A stretch of DNA of 64,000 bases from Arthrobacter rhombi. GTDB taxonomy: Bacteria; Actinomycetota; Actinomycetes; Actinomycetales; Micrococcaceae. A model generated the notes under the pieces. The model made no database searches and was not told the origin of the DNA. It was given only the letters and a program-made list of their open reading frames with translations. The stretch is taken from NCBI RefSeq assembly GCF_900163545.1, contig NZ_FUHW01000032.1, positions 62,001 through 126,000 on the forward strand, in the 5' to 3' direction. Positions 62,387 to 64,000 of this stretch are shown here, one piece after another. The number at the start of each line of letters is the position of its first letter. The first letter of the stretch is position 1. The position numbers and the translations under genes were made by a program.

Positions 62387-64000
62387 CTACTCGGTGGCCA
62401 GTCCCTCCACGGGGGAGAGGCGGGCGGCCCGGCGAGCCGGGAGCACCGAGGCGGCCAGCGCTGCCAACACGCTGACACCCAAGACGAGTGCCAGCTGAGA
62501 CCAGGGCAGCGACAGCGTCACATCGGTAAAGGAACCGATGGCCGACTGGGCGCCCAAGACACCATAGGTGGTGCCCAAGGCAATCCCCAGGGCCGCGGCG
62601 ACCCCGGCGATCAGGATCGCCTCCAGGGCCAACATGGACTTCAACTGGCCCCGGGTCAGCCCCAGGGCCCGCAGCAACGCCGATTCGCGGGTGCGTTCGA
62701 GCACCGACAAGCTCAAGGTGTTGGCCACCCCGATCAGGGCGATGAACACGGCGACGGCCAGCAAACCGGAGACCACGAGCAACAACGTGTCGATGACCTG
62801 ATTGAACAGCGACCGCTCCACGGCGCCACCGGCGACCTGGTAGTCCTGGACGTGCAGCTCGGTGGCCAGGGTACGGCTCAGACCCTCGAGCTGATCGGTG
62901 CTCAGCCCGCTGGCTGTTTTGAGCCATAACAGCGGATAGGCGCCCAGCTGATCGGGGCCCGCCTCGGCTGCGGCACGAGCCGCCGAAGCGCCCGTGGTGT
63001 ATCCATCGAGCTGCTGCGCCGTTTCCATCGTCATCAGCGGGGCGGAAATCTCCGACTGGGAGTGCTGGGCGGCCAAGGAGCTGGCCGTGGATCCCTTGTA
63101 CGCCGTGACCTCGACGTCGTCACTGCTGACCGATTGGCCCACCAGCACTTCGCCGGTGCCGGGGACCAGCGACGGGTCCTTCAGGACCCGCGCCAGTTCC
63201 TCGGCCGCTGCGGCATAGACCGGCTCCCCGGCGGCGTTTCGTCCCACGGGTTTGAGCAGCGCGACCTCCTCGATCCCGTCGACGCCCGCCGCGAGCTTCG
63301 CCTGCTGGGGGCCCAACTGGCCGGCGCCCGCCGCCGCATCGGGGCCGGGCAGTGCGCCGCCGTCGAAGCCCTCCCCGTAGTTGGCGGGGGAGTCCACGGT
63401 GACGTCGACCAGGTAGTTGCGGGCCAGTTCGTCGTTGAAGGACTGTTTGGTGGTCTGGGCGCCCACCATCATCATCGACACCAGGGTGACGCCGATGAGC
63501 AGCGCCGTGGCCGTGGCGGTGGTCCGCCCGGGGTTGCGCACCGAGTTCAACGAAGCCAGCTGCGCCGGAACTCCCGAACCACCGAAGAGCCGGCCGACCG
63601 CGCGGACGGCACCGGGCAGGAACAGCGAGGCGAGCATCAGCACCCCGATGAAGGAGAACAGGCCTCCGGCGAAGCCCAGCAGGAGCTGGCCGAGGACCGC
63701 GCCGCCGATCAACAACGCTCCGCCTCCGATCAGCAGCAGCAACCCGAAGATCAGGCGGACCTTGCCCACCCGGTTATGCACACTGGCGGAGTCCGCGGGG
63801 CGGAGGGCGGCCAAGGGGGCCACGCTCATCGCCTTGCGGGCCGGAGCCCAGGCGGCGATGAGGGTCATCACGGTGCCCGCGAGAAGGCCGGCGATCACGG
63901 CGCTCGGTGGCACGGCCAGCACGGCGAACGAGGCAGAGGGCAGGGTTGAAACGTAGCCCACCAGCCCGGCCATCACTCCGATGGCCAGCAGGACCCCCAG
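62387..64000 (-). CDS. FtsX/MacB-type ABC transporter permease (partial, 5' end outside window)
   Basis: At least 537 residues are visible, in frame to the right edge without a convincing start, since the family usually has two permease units of roughly 800 residues in total. Seen are the end of the first FtsX helix bundle (AGLLAGTVMTLIAAWAPARKA), four central helices, a Ser/Ala-rich extracellular domain (about 180-400), and a second FtsX bundle (VAVFIALIGVANTLSLSVLERTRESALLRALG in two parts: VAVFIALIGVANTLSL, ERTRESALLRALG; VLPARRAARLSPVEGLATE at the end). Such permeases work with a separate ATPase, usually encoded upstream, outside this window, in export or lipoprotein/lipid handling. Confidence 0.88.
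   Translation of the reverse strand: MGVLLAIGVMAGLVGYVSTLPSASFAVLAVPPSAVIAGLLAGTVMTLIAAWAPARKAMSVAPLAALRPADSASVHNRVGKVRLIFGLLLLIGGGALLIGGAVLGQLLLGFAGGLFSFIGVLMLASLFLPGAVRAVGRLFGGSGVPAQLASLNSVRNPGRTTATATALLIGVTLVSMMMVGAQTTKQSFNDELARNYLVDVTVDSPANYGEGFDGGALPGPDAAAGAGQLGPQQAKLAAGVDGIEEVALLKPVGRNAAGEPVYAAAAEELARVLKDPSLVPGTGEVLVGQSVSSDDVEVTAYKGSTASSLAAQHSQSEISAPLMTMETAQQLDGYTTGASAARAAAEAGPDQLGAYPLLWLKTASGLSTDQLEGLSRTLATELHVQDYQVAGGAVERSLFNQVIDTLLLVVSGLLAVAVFIALIGVANTLSLSVLERTRESALLRALGLTRGQLKSMLALEAILIAGVAAALGIALGTTYGVLGAQSAIGSFTDVTLSLPWSQLALVLGVSVLAALAASVLPARRAARLSPVEGLATE

Overview
The window is high-GC DNA with dense, often overlapping genes (ATGA and GTGA junctions), many GTG starts and several apparently leaderless starts. 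Gene content (ABC-F, Mqo, NrtR-nadABC-cysteine desulfurase, ilvD/ilvBNC/serA with a short ilv leader peptide, a DUF6318-like lipoprotein) fits an actinobacterium of the order Micrococcales, most likely Micrococcaceae (Arthrobacter-like). This placement is inference from families and gene order, not from a database search. No CRISPR array, insertion sequence, integrase or prophage was seen.

Layout. 1-2600: the 5' part of a FAH-RraA fusion gene (minus strand) and a RES/Xre toxin-antitoxin pair. 2827-8024: an amidase, then a minus-strand 2-oxoacid dehydrogenase operon (E1 alpha, E1 beta, a free lipoyl protein, an alpha/beta hydrolase) with a divergent Lrp regulator. 8047-13922: a thiamine island in which two TPP riboswitches lie back to back, one leading into an SDR plus a flavin monooxygenase, the other into a YkoEDC-type ECF transporter. 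14003-22342: a small unknown protein, an MFS exporter, and the NAD operon nrtR-nadA-nadB-nadC-cysteine desulfurase with its palindromic operator. 22368-31967: an orphan asparagine-synthetase-like protein, an ABC-F ATPase, a MarR/flavin-monooxygenase pair, Mqo, an orphan Tat-type substrate-binding lipoprotein, tRNA-Leu and a BCP peroxiredoxin. 32036-36303: tRNA-Lys, a 2-hydroxyacid dehydrogenase and a patch of secreted or unknown proteins with less biased codon use. 36405-45432: ilvD, an attenuator with leader peptide MQIRTEVLLVTKRGA, ilvB-ilvN-ilvC, serA and metG. 45617-47386: a BCCT osmolyte transporter.

47682-62295 is a 14.6-kb catabolic cluster, all on the plus strand: a fused double acyl-CoA dehydrogenase (FadE34-like), an NDP-forming acyl-CoA synthetase, a KstR-like TetR regulator, a VOC protein, a thiolase-fold (Ltp2-like) protein with an OB-fold DUF35 partner, an aldehyde dehydrogenase, an MFS transporter, a MaoC hydratase, both ETF subunits and a b-type cytochrome-like membrane protein. 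Read together they give a complete route: activate a carboxylic acid with CoA, dehydrogenate, hydrate, cleave by retro-aldol chemistry, oxidise the released aldehyde, and pass electrons through ETF to the membrane. The substrate is unknown. A perfect 8-1-8 palindrome at the cluster's front and a related element before the MaoC-ETF part suggest control by the resident TetR protein. The window ends inside a minus-strand FtsX/MacB-type ABC permease.
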